From: Fodinibius salinus | GTDB taxonomy: Bacteria > Bacteroidota > Rhodothermia > Balneolales > Balneolaceae | Length of the DNA: 64,000 nt | NCBI RefSeq assembly: GCF_008124865.1 | Contig: NZ_VNHY01000001.1 | Span: 434,001-498,000, forward strand | Reading direction: 5' to 3' | In this document: piece by piece, positions 1 to 8,701 of the stretch | Layout: the number at the start of each line of letters is the position of its first letter | Numbering within the stretch: the stretch's first letter is position 1 | The notes under the pieces: generated by a model | The model's input: only the letters and a program-made list of their open reading frames with translations | Databases searched by the model: none | What the model was told of the DNA's origin: nothing | Translations under genes and position numbers: made by a program

Positions 1-365
1 ATTTTGGTACTAATGTTGATGAGGTATTCATAAATGACCTCAGCGAAGGCACCTTCTTTGCCAAGATTTTGTACGAGGATAATGGTCAGCAGATGGAGCA
101 GGATGCACGGCCCAGCGATGCTATTGCACTGGCTGTTCGATTTGGAGCCTCTATTTTTGTGGATGCTGAAGTGCTTGAAGAAGCTGGCATTATCTCAGAA
201 GGAGATGAGCCTACTGATTTGACGTCTACTTCAGAAGCACAAGATCAGCCTAAAGAGCTGACCAAGCTGGAAAAGCTAGAAAATGAACTTCAAACTGCGA
301 TTGATACCGAAAATTATGAAAAGGCAGCCCGACTTAGAGATGAAATTCAAAAATTAAAAGGCTAG
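1..365 (+). CDS. Bifunctional nuclease family protein, C-terminal part (DUF151 + UVR motif), 5'-truncated
   Basis: Coding runs in from the window edge; the reading frame starts at base 3. The visible part carries the end of a bifunctional-nuclease (DUF151) domain, with the signature stretch around ARPSDAIALAVRFGASIF. An acidic linker follows, and the last ~35 residues form a UvrB/UvrC-type motif (KLENELQTAIDTENYEKAARLRDEI). The DUF151-plus-UVR arrangement is common in this family in Bacteroidota-like bacteria. The family is credited with RNase/DNase activity in plants; the bacterial role is unclear. It ends 5 bases before bshC, so the two are probably co-transcribed. Confidence 0.85.
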   Translation, partial: FGTNVDEVFINDLSEGTFFAKILYEDNGQQMEQDARPSDAIALAVRFGASIFVDAEVLEEAGIISEGDEPTDLTSTSEAQDQPKELTKLEKLENELQTAIDTENYEKAARLRDEIQKLKG

Positions 366-370
366 GGGCA

Positions 371-1993
371 TTGCGATTATCAAATTATTCGTTTGAGAAA
401 CTTCCATTTTCCGATCTTTTTAAAACGTATGTTAGCAATTTTGATGCACTGAGTGCTTATTTTGAAACGAACCCTTTCGACGAGGAGGCTATTGCTCAAA
501 AAGCCGAACAGTTTACATTTTCGGGTAACCGGGCCAAAACTGTTGAGTTACTTAAGGACTTTAATCAAGATTTTGAGCTGGAACAGGCTGCAATTGATAA
601 CCTTGATCGATTAAAAGCTTCAGATTCACTGGCTGTAGTAACTGGACAACAGTTGGGGATCTACGGTGGGCCGCTTTATACGATTCTTAAAATTATAAGT
701 ACTATTTGGCGGGCACGGCAGCTAGAAGATACGTTAGATCGACCGGTTATTCCCATCTTTTGGCTTGCGGATGAAGATCACGATTACGAAGAAGTGCGAA
801 AGCTATCGGTATTGAACAATCACAGCCATGAGGTCGAAGAGTTTGCCTTACCGCCTAAAGATGGAGATTTGCCTACCGTGGCAGAGCTTACCATTCCTTC
901 GGAGATATCTGACTTTAGAGAAGGTCTCAAAGAAACTCTTTATAATACTGATTTTTCAGATGATCTTTGGCAGTTACTGGATGGAAATTTTCAATCGGGG
1001 ATTACCTTTCGACAGGCATTTGGTAATTTTATAAGTGCTCTTTTTTCGAAACACGGGTTGGTATTAGCGGGTAGCAACCATTCGGATATTAAGGATTATA
1101 GCCGACAGTGTCTTACCCAATCTGTTAGTAAATCTGAGAAAATTCGAGCGTCGCTGAATACTCAAACAGCTGCCGTAGCTGATACATACCATCAGCAAGT
1201 AACGCTTTACGATTCAAATCTGTTTTATTTAGATGATGCCTCTGGCCGAACTAAGGTTATGCATAATGGAGAAGGTTGGGAAACCGACTCCGGAAAAGAA
1301 TGGAGCAGCGAACAGTTGGTAAATGCAATTAATGATGATCCGGAGCATTTTTCCCCCAATGTTTTTTTGCGCCCCATTTTACAGGATACTTTACTGCCAA
1401 CCATCGGATATGTGGCAGGACCCGGTGAAATAGCGTATTACGCTCAAATGAAAGAGATGTATTCTTGTTTTGGTTTAGAGATGCCTGTTATCTTTCCTCG
1501 TTTAAGTGCTACATTTGTAGAACCCGCTATTGATCGTATTTGCAAGGAGTTGCCATTTGAGTTGCACGAATATGCCGAGCGTATCGAAGATCTGGAATCA
1601 AATTTTGTTGATCATACTGAAGATCATGACCTTGAAACATTCTTTACCGATTGGAAAGAAAAGGTCCAGCAGCTTGTCAATCCCAAGAAAAGAGACATCG
1701 CTGACATTGATCCTACATTAGAAGGAGCAGTGGGAAAGGCTAACGCTGCATATTTTAATGAATTGGATAAGCTAAAAGGCAAAGTATATAGGGCAGTTAA
1801 ACAGCAGGAAAATACCCAGTTGAAGCGCATTCGGCGAATAAAGGCCAACCTTTTCCCTGACAACGAATTGCAGGAGCGGCTGGTGGCAGCAATGTTCTAT
1901 ATGAATAAGTACGGCATTGATATATGGGATGATCTGCTGGAATCATTGGATGAGGATGAAGAATTTAATCGGCATAAACTGATTTATCTGTAA
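371..1993 (+). CDS. bshC: Bacillithiol biosynthesis cysteine-adding enzyme BshC
   Basis: This 540-residue protein has the length and hallmarks of BshC, the putative ligase that adds cysteine to glucosaminyl-malate in the last step of bacillithiol synthesis. TGQQLGIYGGP lies near residues 91-101 and FWLADEDHD near 130-138, both typical of the nucleotide-binding core. A coiled region follows toward the C-terminus (about 395-490). The start is a TTG just after the previous stop; no better ATG gives the conserved N-terminus RLSNYSFEKLPF. The bshA and bshB genes are not in this window. The downstream gene begins one base after the stop. Confidence 0.93.
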   Translation: MRLSNYSFEKLPFSDLFKTYVSNFDALSAYFETNPFDEEAIAQKAEQFTFSGNRAKTVELLKDFNQDFELEQAAIDNLDRLKASDSLAVVTGQQLGIYGGPLYTILKIISTIWRARQLEDTLDRPVIPIFWLADEDHDYEEVRKLSVLNNHSHEVEEFALPPKDGDLPTVAELTIPSEISDFREGLKETLYNTDFSDDLWQLLDGNFQSGITFRQAFGNFISALFSKHGLVLAGSNHSDIKDYSRQCLTQSVSKSEKIRASLNTQTAAVADTYHQQVTLYDSNLFYLDDASGRTKVMHNGEGWETDSGKEWSSEQLVNAINDDPEHFSPNVFLRPILQDTLLPTIGYVAGPGEIAYYAQMKEMYSCFGLEMPVIFPRLSATFVEPAIDRICKELPFELHEYAERIEDLESNFVDHTEDHDLETFFTDWKEKVQQLVNPKKRDIADIDPTLEGAVGKANAAYFNELDKLKGKVYRAVKQQENTQLKRIRRIKANLFPDNELQERLVAAMFYMNKYGIDIWDDLLESLDEDEEFNRHKLIYL

Positions 1994-1994
1994 A

Positions 1995-2570
1995 GTGGGA
2001 GACCAAGAGCGTAAAAATGAGCTTCGCAGCAAAATGTTGCAGCAGCGGGAGGCTATTGCGGCCGATCAATTTTATACCGTTTCTAATGTGATCATTAATC
2101 GGTTGATCCGGCAACCCGAATATACAGATGCCCAAACTGTACATTGTTATGTATCGATGAATGATCGTCGGGAGGTTAATACTCATAAGCTTCTCAAACA
2201 GATGCTGAGGCAGGGGAAAAAGGTGGTGGTGCCGATCACTAATTTTCACGATAGCACGCTTACCCATATTCAATTATCCTCATTTGAGGATTTAATGCCT
2301 AACAAATGGGGTGTGTTGGAGCCTGACAGCGGTGAAGAAGTTTCGATATCTGAAGTGGAGCTGGTTATTGTGCCGATGGTGGCAGCTGATGAACAGGGCA
2401 ATAGAATAGGATATGGCAAGGGATTTTATGATCGTTTTTTAGCTGAAATAGATTGCCCGACCGTGGGACTTATTTTTGAACAAAATATTGTTCCACATGT
2501 GCCTACAGAAGATTTTGATATCCCGTTGGATGTAATTCTTACAGAAGAACGGGTGATACATACTGATTAA
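1995..2570 (+). CDS. 5-formyltetrahydrofolate cyclo-ligase
   Basis: This 191-residue member of the 5-FTHF cyclo-ligase family converts 5-formyl-THF to 5,10-methenyl-THF using ATP. The family signature GYGKGFYDRFL is present at about residues 139-149, and the basic N-terminal substrate-binding helix (RKNELRSKMLQQREAI) is intact. The GTG start sits one base after the bshC stop, so translation is probably coupled to bshC. Length is normal for the family. Confidence 0.92.
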   Translation: MGDQERKNELRSKMLQQREAIAADQFYTVSNVIINRLIRQPEYTDAQTVHCYVSMNDRREVNTHKLLKQMLRQGKKVVVPITNFHDSTLTHIQLSSFEDLMPNKWGVLEPDSGEEVSISEVELVIVPMVAADEQGNRIGYGKGFYDRFLAEIDCPTVGLIFEQNIVPHVPTEDFDIPLDVILTEERVIHTD

Positions 2571-2650
2571 AATTACGGTACAATTGTAACAAAATTGTTA
2601 TATACTCGTAACAGAAGTTGTTGTAAATATCTCCCCAAAAAGACCTGATT

Positions 2651-3334
2651 ATGAGTAGTAAATCAAAGCAGCAAAATCTGGATTCCCTGATGGATTTTGA
2701 AGACAGTGAACTTCGAAATACCATGCAGGATTTTTTAAAGCAAGAAAAAGAAAGTGATCGAAACGTCTGGAACTTTGCCACTATTTCGGGCATAGCAATG
2801 GTTTTCGTAGGTATGCTTTTTTTGGTTCAGATGCTTGGGCTGGGAATTGGAGCTAACTTTTCGGGACTGATTGAAGTAATGCCATATGTTGGTGGAGTTT
2901 TAGTCACGCTAGTAGGATTTGGATTTTTAGTGGGTGACCGGAAAAAGCAAAAACAGCAACCTGAAAGAGGTGCTACAAATACTGAAAATTTTAATTTCGA
3001 CGATCATTTTAAAGATACTGAAGGTACTGAAGATTACACTATAAATGATGACCTCGGATCTAGGAAAGAAGCAAAATCCAAATCTGACAGTTCTGCCTTT
3101 GACAATTTTGCTTTCAGTCAGTCAAAGAAACTGTATAAGTCACGAACAGATAAAAAGATATCAGGTGTCTGCGGAGGTCTGGCGCGGTATTTTGGAATTA
3201 GTTCTACTGTAATCCGATTCTTATTTTTCTTTGCTCTTATTGCAGGATGGGGAGCGCCATTTCTTATATACATTGCATTAGCAATTGTCCTTGACAAAGA
3301 ACCCCCGGAACTGATGGACGATTTTAGCTATTGA
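2651..3334 (+). CDS. PspC domain membrane protein
   Basis: This 227-residue protein has two hydrophobic segments at about residues 48-68 and 74-95, then a polar, low-complexity linker to about residue 155. A C-terminal PspC domain follows: KKISGVCGGLARYFGIS near 167-183 and a membrane helix at about 190-215. PspC domains occur in membrane-stress sensors that work with PspA. No pspA or pspB is adjacent, so the role here is unknown. The order (two TM helices first, PspC last) differs from the classical stand-alone PspC. Confidence 0.8.
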   Translation: MSSKSKQQNLDSLMDFEDSELRNTMQDFLKQEKESDRNVWNFATISGIAMVFVGMLFLVQMLGLGIGANFSGLIEVMPYVGGVLVTLVGFGFLVGDRKKQKQQPERGATNTENFNFDDHFKDTEGTEDYTINDDLGSRKEAKSKSDSSAFDNFAFSQSKKLYKSRTDKKISGVCGGLARYFGISSTVIRFLFFFALIAGWGAPFLIYIALAIVLDKEPPELMDDFSY

Positions 3335-3437
3335 TTTTTTGCGATAGCTTTTTGCTGTGACTTTATATTTCAATTCATTGGTAGCAGGATGATTGTTATA
3401 TTTCCGCAAACAGAATTATAAATAGATAAGGGATCTG

Positions 3438-4037
3438 GTGTTTATAACGTTCGAAGGCATTGACGGGAGCGGGAAGTCCACACAAATTAAAAACCTTGTA
3501 CAAAAGCTTCGTCAAACAGGGGCAGAGGTACAAACCTTTCGTGATCCGGGTGGACCTGAAGTCTCAGAGAGAGTACGAGATCTACTGTTAAGCCCTGATT
3601 TTGAGATCGATCCCGTGACAGAATTATTGCTTTTTTCCTCGGCTCGGTCCCAGCTTGTAGCCGAATGCGTTTTGCCTAATCTGGAGCAAGGTTCTGTTGT
3701 AATTCTTGATCGGTTTTATGATTCAACAACAGCATACCAGGGGTACGGCCGAAAATCAGTTTCGCTGAATGAAATCCAAAAGCTCAATAATATAGCCAGC
3801 CATGGGCGTAAGCCTGACATTACAATATACATGAAGCTGTCACTGGCCGAAGCCAAAGAGCGATTGCCCGAAAAAAAAGACCGGATGGAACAGGCAGGGG
3901 ATTCGTTTTTTGGAAAAGTAATCGAGGGATTTAATAAACTTGCTGAAGCTGAGGATCGCTTTTTTACTGTAGATGCCACAGAACCTGCAGAGAGAGTTCA
4001 TAAAGAAATATGGAAGCACGTGCAGGCTCATCTTTAA
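3438..4037 (+). CDS. tmk: Thymidylate kinase (dTMP kinase)
   Basis: This 199-residue P-loop kinase phosphorylates dTMP to dTDP. The Walker A GIDGSGKST is at residues 6-14, the nucleotide-binding DR of DRFYDSTTAYQG at about 93, and a lid region follows with KKDRMEQ. The length is typical of bacterial Tmk. The GTG start gives the conserved N-terminus MFITFEGIDGSGKS; no upstream ATG fits. The gene stands alone after a ~100-base gap, so it probably has its own promoter. Confidence 0.95.
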   Translation: MFITFEGIDGSGKSTQIKNLVQKLRQTGAEVQTFRDPGGPEVSERVRDLLLSPDFEIDPVTELLLFSSARSQLVAECVLPNLEQGSVVILDRFYDSTTAYQGYGRKSVSLNEIQKLNNIASHGRKPDITIYMKLSLAEAKERLPEKKDRMEQAGDSFFGKVIEGFNKLAEAEDRFFTVDATEPAERVHKEIWKHVQAHL

Positions 4038-4202
4038 TCTGCTGTAGTTGGTTATTGGGAGAGAATAAATATAAGTGGTGCTTAAAATCGTTTTAAGCCT
4101 GTCTTAATTTATTTTCAGAAAAAATAAATCTGCTCTGGAAGAACAGTCGTATGTATGGATGAAGCGATAAGGTTTTAATCCTAAATAAACATACAAACTG
4201 TT

Positions 4203-4862
4203 ATGAACTTAAAGAAAATACTTTTAATTAGCGGTTCTATTTTAGTTATAGCGGCCGTTGGAATTTTTGCTGCAGACCATATCGATGCGCCTGCAGTAGA
4301 AGGAACAACCAGCGATATTACGGATCTTTATGCCTTCCAGGCTCCAGATAATAATAGCAACTTGGTGTTTAACGTAAATACGCAAGGGCTTCTGTCGCCA
4401 TCGGCTACACAGAATGCTTCATTTGATCCCAGTCAAATGATCGAAATTAATATCGATAATAACGGGGATCTGGTAGAAGATTTGGTCATCCAGTGTGTTT
4501 TTACCGAAAATGAAGTATTCGCTTACGGGCCTACGGCACCACCATCAACCGGTACAACCTCGGGAGTAAATCTGGATGCACAGCAGGTAAGTACCGAAAT
4601 CACCCAGTCTGGAGAAAGTCCTGTGGTAGGTACCAGCAATGGCATCAGCCTCTTTGCCGGTCCGCGTGATGATCCCTTCTTCTTCGATTTTGAGCGTTAC
4701 ACAGCCATTATCAATGGAAATGAGTCTAGCTTTCGCGATCCCGGTGTAGATACTTTTGCTGGCACAAATGTGATGTCGCTTGTAGTTGAAGTCCCCAAAA
4801 ATATGTTGGGCAATGCCGAAACGCTGAATGTTTGGGCTACAACTAATTCACGAACAAATTAA
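4203..4862 (+). CDS. DUF4331-type secreted protein, N-terminal-half homologue
   Basis: This 219-residue protein has a Sec signal peptide (about residues 1-23, ending near IFAADH). The N-terminal hallmark of DUF4331 follows: ADHIDAP and SDITDLYAFQAP, then a beta-rich body with DRY-like FDFERY and a VVEVPKNMLG stretch. DUF4331 proteins are usually single polypeptides of about 400-500 residues and their function is unknown. Here the family looks divided between this gene and the next, 26 bases downstream, which carries the C-terminal hallmarks. The two probably form one operon and may act together outside the inner membrane. Confidence 0.78.
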   Translation: MNLKKILLISGSILVIAAVGIFAADHIDAPAVEGTTSDITDLYAFQAPDNNSNLVFNVNTQGLLSPSATQNASFDPSQMIEINIDNNGDLVEDLVIQCVFTENEVFAYGPTAPPSTGTTSGVNLDAQQVSTEITQSGESPVVGTSNGISLFAGPRDDPFFFDFERYTAIINGNESSFRDPGVDTFAGTNVMSLVVEVPKNMLGNAETLNVWATTNSRTN

Positions 4863-4888
4863 TTACAAAACTATAGCAGGTATTATTT

Positions 4889-5428
4889 ATGAAGTCTTTT
4901 AAACTTTTATCACTCTTATTTTTAGCAGCAACCTTAACGTTACTTGGCTGCGGTGACGACAATGGTCCCGAACCGCCGGTTCCCCAAGATGCGATGTTTT
5001 CGCAATCTGATCAGGTAGGCCGCCCGGCTATAAACACGGTGTTTGTTTCTTCAGGCAGCAAAGATGCGTTCAACACGACTGTACCCTCTAATATGAAGGG
5101 GCAGTACCAGCAACCCTTTGAAAATAAGCTGATGGCGTTGAATCCTAATTATAGCAAAAATGCCCTGGGACAAAATGCAGCTACTTTTACCACATTACTT
5201 TCTAATGATGTGCTGAATGTAGCTACCAGCGGTAAGACCACCTTTTTTGATGGGCAAAATGTGTTGACGGGGCGTTCGCTCAGTGATGATGTCATTGATA
5301 CAGAACTATTGCTGATTTTTGGCGGTCCCGATGGTTCAGAAAATCCGGGTCTTACATCCGATAATGTGGACAGTAACGACAAGAACTTCCTAGACTCGTT
5401 CCCATATCTTGCTGCTCCGCATCAATAA
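4889..5428 (+). CDS. DUF4331-like lipoprotein, C-terminal-half homologue
   Basis: This 179-residue lipoprotein has signal peptide residues 1-20 and lipobox LLGC with Cys at about 21. After a Pro-rich linker it shows motifs found in the C-terminal half of DUF4331 proteins: GRPAINTVFV, a KDAFN segment and GRSLSDDVIDTELLLIFGG. It immediately follows the N-terminal-half homologue and ends before a strong terminator, so the pair is likely a two-gene transcription unit. The function is unknown; the assignment rests on motif resemblance. Confidence 0.65.
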   Translation: MKSFKLLSLLFLAATLTLLGCGDDNGPEPPVPQDAMFSQSDQVGRPAINTVFVSSGSKDAFNTTVPSNMKGQYQQPFENKLMALNPNYSKNALGQNAATFTTLLSNDVLNVATSGKTTFFDGQNVLTGRSLSDDVIDTELLLIFGGPDGSENPGLTSDNVDSNDKNFLDSFPYLAAPHQ

Positions 5429-5460
5429 AGTTTAGAAACACTTAATTTTTAGTCTTTATT

Positions 5461-5504
5461 CCGCACAGCCGGAGTATTATAGCTCCCGTTGTGCGGGATT
5501 TTAA
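5461..5504 (+). terminator. Rho-independent terminator after the DUF4331 pair
   Basis: The inverted repeat CCGCACAGCCGGAG / CTCCCGTTGTGCGG forms a 14-position stem with one mismatch and one G-T pair around an 8-base loop. It is followed by a short T-rich run (ATTTTAAT). It lies 32 bases after the stop codon of the DUF4331-like lipoprotein. Confidence 0.8.
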
Positions 5505-5540
5505 TATTAGCTAACAATGAATTACAGACGAAATTTGATA

Positions 5541-6866
5541 ATGAAAACGATTAAGTCACTTATTGCTTGCGTATTAGGAATATTTGTAATTGGAGCCTGC
5601 AGTTCTCAGTCAACTCAGAAAAAGATTGTAGATGAGGCACAGATTAAAAAGTATTTATCCGAACAGCAGTTTACAGAAAATTCCGGATTAACAGATGTTC
5701 AAAAGAATATTTCGTTTTGGAAGGACCAGTTATCTGATGATCCTGGGAGCATGACCAATCGCGGCAAGTTGGCTGCAGCCTATTCCAGCCGATTTGGAAT
5801 CACAAAAGACATCAATGACTTACACCGGGCTGACAGTTTATATAATATAGTTATTGAGCAAGCCGGAGGACGTACACCCGGGAATCTGCAGGCACTAGCT
5901 CAGACCGCTATTACAAAGCATGATTTTAAGTCTGCGCTCAAATACAGTCAACAGGCATTAGAGATCGGTGATGAAAAGGAAGCTTCTTTGTTACTGCTAT
6001 TTGACAGTATGATGGAAACCGGAGATTACGAGTTGGCGAAGAAGAACTTACATCGCCTGAAGAACGAGCACAATTTTGGCTACATGATTCGTAAATCAAA
6101 ATACAAAGACTACGAGGGACAGCTAGACTCTGCAATTACTTATATGGAAAAGGCAAGTAAATTGGTTGATCATGATAATAACGTTTTTGCCTGGTCGCTT
6201 AGTAATCTCGGGGATATGTATGGGCATGCCGGAAATGTTCAAAAATCCTACAATACCTATCTAGAAGTATTGAAAGCAGAGAACTCAAGGGCATCTTATC
6301 TTCATGTGCTTAAGGGTATTGCATGGATAGCCTATGCCCACGATCGCAATTTAGATTTTGCCCGAGAGGTTTTACGCTTTGTAAAGGAACAAAGCATGTC
6401 GCCGGATGTACACCTTACCCTTGCTGAGATAGCAGAGTTCAACGGTAATCAGGAGAAGAAAACAATGCATCTTCAAACATTTACCGAAGAAGCTCAAAAA
6501 GCTGCTTATCTTGGGATGTACAATTCGTACCTTATCGATCTTGCAATAACAGAATCTGAGGATTTTGATCGGGCACAAAAGCTTATTTCAAAAGAGCTTA
6601 ACAACCGTTCAACGCCCCAAATTTACGATCTGAAAGCATGGATGCATTTTCATCAGGGGAATCACCAGAAAGCACTAAAGATTGTACAAGAAAGAGTAGA
6701 GGGACAAGCCCATGAACCGGTGCCTGCCTATCACATGGCCAAAATTTATCAGGCCAATGGGATGAAGGATAAAGCCCGAAAAAATTATGAACAGCTGTTG
6801 GAAGGTAGTTTTGAGTTAGGACCCGTTACCACAAATGATATAAATCAGCAGCTTTCGAAGCTTTGA
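5541..6866 (+). CDS. TPR-repeat lipoprotein
   Basis: The protein has a lipoprotein signal (MKTIKSLIACVLGIFVIGAC) and then about 410 residues of helical repeats. Several fit tetratricopeptide repeats, for example the stretches around ALKYSQQALEIGD, YGHAGNVQKSYNTYLEVLKAE and MKDKARKNYEQLLEGS. It is probably anchored in an envelope membrane as a protein-interaction scaffold. An in-frame ATG 24 bases upstream (5517) would add MNYRRNLI; 5541 gives the more normal signal peptide. The gene stands alone between two intergenic regions. Confidence 0.75.
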   Translation: MKTIKSLIACVLGIFVIGACSSQSTQKKIVDEAQIKKYLSEQQFTENSGLTDVQKNISFWKDQLSDDPGSMTNRGKLAAAYSSRFGITKDINDLHRADSLYNIVIEQAGGRTPGNLQALAQTAITKHDFKSALKYSQQALEIGDEKEASLLLLFDSMMETGDYELAKKNLHRLKNEHNFGYMIRKSKYKDYEGQLDSAITYMEKASKLVDHDNNVFAWSLSNLGDMYGHAGNVQKSYNTYLEVLKAENSRASYLHVLKGIAWIAYAHDRNLDFAREVLRFVKEQSMSPDVHLTLAEIAEFNGNQEKKTMHLQTFTEEAQKAAYLGMYNSYLIDLAITESEDFDRAQKLISKELNNRSTPQIYDLKAWMHFHQGNHQKALKIVQERVEGQAHEPVPAYHMAKIYQANGMKDKARKNYEQLLEGSFELGPVTTNDINQQLSKL

Positions 6867-6881
6867 TTGAAGAAGTAAAAA

Positions 6882-6897
6882 TCAGTAATATTACTGA
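6882..6897. repeat. Perfect 16-bp palindrome TCAGTAATATTACTGA
   Basis: This exact inverted repeat without a spacer lies 16 bases after the TPR lipoprotein stop. It could be an operator, a weak hairpin or a chance AT-rich palindrome; nothing in the sequence decides between these. Confidence 0.5.
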
Positions 6898-7055
6898 CTG
6901 ATAAAAAGGGGGCAACCGCAAAAACAAAATTAATTGTTGATTAGGCAAAAAATGGTTATTTTTATCTCATTGTGGGAAAATCCTAATTGAAAATTGAAAA
7001 CCTGCTTTTCAACACATTCAATTACTAATCATAACCAATCTCGAAGTAACAAATT

Positions 7056-7559
7056 ATGGCGCACGAAAGAATTGAAGTTGACCTGCCTCTAGCCAAAGTT
7101 TATGAATACTTAAGCGACCCTGCTTACTTTCCTCACTTTTTTGAGCGTATTGAAAGAGTTAATAAAATTAACTCCCAAACTTTTGAATTGTCCACCACAT
7201 TGGCCGGTGAGCCTTTTGAGTGGACAACTAATATCATTGATGATCTGCGGAATACACGGTTCGCCTGGATTACTATTAATGGTAATCTAAACCAAACCGG
7301 TACTATCCGATTTACTCCGCTCGATAATGGAGAGCGTACACGTGTCGATTTTAGCCTTGATTACCGTACATTTTACGGTGAGCCGGGCGAAGAGCTGGCT
7401 GAATTTATTCAGGGCTTGCCGGCACAGATGAAAAAAGATCTTCAACGTTTCAAGGAGGAAGCTGAAGACGGTATGTTTAAGCAAAATGCCGACGATACGC
7501 TTTCCGCTATTGAGGAAGAAGAAAAGGAAGCTGAGGCAGAAGAAGAGGCTGCTGCCTAA
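7056..7559 (+). CDS. SRPBCC/START-like domain protein with acidic tail
   Basis: Residues 1-140 of this 167-residue protein resemble the SRPBCC helix-grip fold (polyketide cyclase/dehydrase-like). The N-terminus ERIEVDLPLAKVYEYLSDP and the strand pattern TRFAWITI, GTIRFTPL and TRVDFSLDY fit that fold, and a long C-terminal helix follows. The last ~30 residues are almost entirely Glu/Ala. The family binds hydrophobic ligands; no specific substrate can be read here. The start is ATG, and a strong terminator follows the stop. Confidence 0.72.
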   Translation: MAHERIEVDLPLAKVYEYLSDPAYFPHFFERIERVNKINSQTFELSTTLAGEPFEWTTNIIDDLRNTRFAWITINGNLNQTGTIRFTPLDNGERTRVDFSLDYRTFYGEPGEELAEFIQGLPAQMKKDLQRFKEEAEDGMFKQNADDTLSAIEEEEKEAEAEEEAAA

Positions 7560-7587
7560 TAAGCTTTTAAATCAATTCTAGGTATAA

Positions 7588-7617
7588 AATGCGCACTTCA
7601 AGGTGCGCATTTTTTTT
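7588..7617 (+). terminator. Rho-independent terminator after the SRPBCC gene
   Basis: A stem AATGCGCAC / GTGCGCATT around a short CTTCAAG-type loop, directly followed by seven T residues. It lies about 30 bases after the stop codon. Confidence 0.9.
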
Positions 7618-7651
7618 ATCTATACTTTTTAGTGTTTTAAGTCTTTATGTT

Positions 7652-7720
7652 ATCCTGAACCAACTAATGAGTTGGATCAGGATTTATTTCAAGATTTCCT
7701 AAAGCGATTCATTCTGTAAT
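7652..7720. repeat. Degenerate intergenic inverted repeat (ATCCTGAACCAAC type)
   Basis: ATCCTGAACCAAC is followed six bases later by GTTGGATCAGGAT, a long imperfect inverted repeat at 7652-7683. T-rich sequence ending in ATTCATTCTG continues it. The same ten bases ATCCTGAACC recur between trpF and trpB (20899). This suggests a decayed dispersed intergenic element. Confidence 0.5.
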
Positions 7721-7840
7721 TGATTAATACTCCCTGACTTTAGGAGATCTTGGATTAGGATTTGAGATAACAGAGAATAGCTTCAGCATTATAATACACA
7801 ATATTATATCCCAACTGCTAACGAGTACTTTTTGGTGTCT

Positions 7841-8701
7841 ATGAACCTGACAAACTTTCTACAAAGTGATCGTGCTGATAACCCGCACTATCTATTATTA
7901 GGTCATCCGGTGGAACACAGTTGGTCACCGTTGATGCATAATACTGCATTGAAGTTTTATGATATGAGTGCTCGTTACTTTGCGGTAGATCTACAAAATA
8001 ATGAATTTAGCAGACTCAGTTCATACTTGAACTCTCCAACTTTTCTGGGAGCTAATGTTACCATTCCTTATAAGCAGATGATCAGTGATTATTTGGATGA
8101 TACCGATACTATTGCAAAGGATATTGGTGCGGTTAATACCATTGTGAAAGAGAGTGGAAGGCTATGGGGGGCAAACACAGACTGCGTGGGATTTACGGCT
8201 CCGCTGGAAAGCCTTGAGCACCAGCTGAAGGATGGCAGCGCAATTGTTTTTGGAACAGGTGGTGCAGCAAAGGCAGTTGTTGCAGGACTTGAAAAAAAAG
8301 GTATCGAAGAAATTTATCTTATTTCCAGAAATCCACATAGCCAAACATTTTTTAATGATTATAGTTATGTAAATATTGAGTCTTATCACAGTTGGACAAC
8401 ATTCGCTGATGAGACGGCTATTATCGTTAATACTACTCCGTTGGGTATGCATCCCAAGGTTAATGAGTCGCCGGTCCGTGAATCAGAAAAAGAAAGTCTA
8501 GCTAATTCAATATGTTATGATCTTGTCTATAATCCACTTGAAACCACATTTTTACAGCAAGCCCAGTCAGTAGGAGCCGAAACCATCAGCGGATTGGAGA
8601 TGTTAATTCATCAGGGTAGTAGATCATTTGAATATTGGACTGGTCGCCCGTTTCCCATAGGAACCGTAAGAGAAAAACTTTATGAGCAACTCAAAAACTG
8701 A
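7841..8701 (+). CDS. aroE: Shikimate dehydrogenase
   Basis: AroE reduces 3-dehydroshikimate to shikimate with NADPH, in the pathway that feeds tryptophan synthesis further along the window. The substrate-binding lysine motif GANVTIPYK, the NTDCVGF motif, the nucleotide-binding loop VFGTGGAAKAV and the C-terminal GLEMLIHQG are all present. The ATG at 7841 is preferred; a TTG at 7832 and a GTG at 7835 in frame would add only three or two residues. The 3' end overlaps the next gene by 20 bases. Confidence 0.95.
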   Translation: MNLTNFLQSDRADNPHYLLLGHPVEHSWSPLMHNTALKFYDMSARYFAVDLQNNEFSRLSSYLNSPTFLGANVTIPYKQMISDYLDDTDTIAKDIGAVNTIVKESGRLWGANTDCVGFTAPLESLEHQLKDGSAIVFGTGGAAKAVVAGLEKKGIEEIYLISRNPHSQTFFNDYSYVNIESYHSWTTFADETAIIVNTTPLGMHPKVNESPVRESEKESLANSICYDLVYNPLETTFLQQAQSVGAETISGLEMLIHQGSRSFEYWTGRPFPIGTVREKLYEQLKN

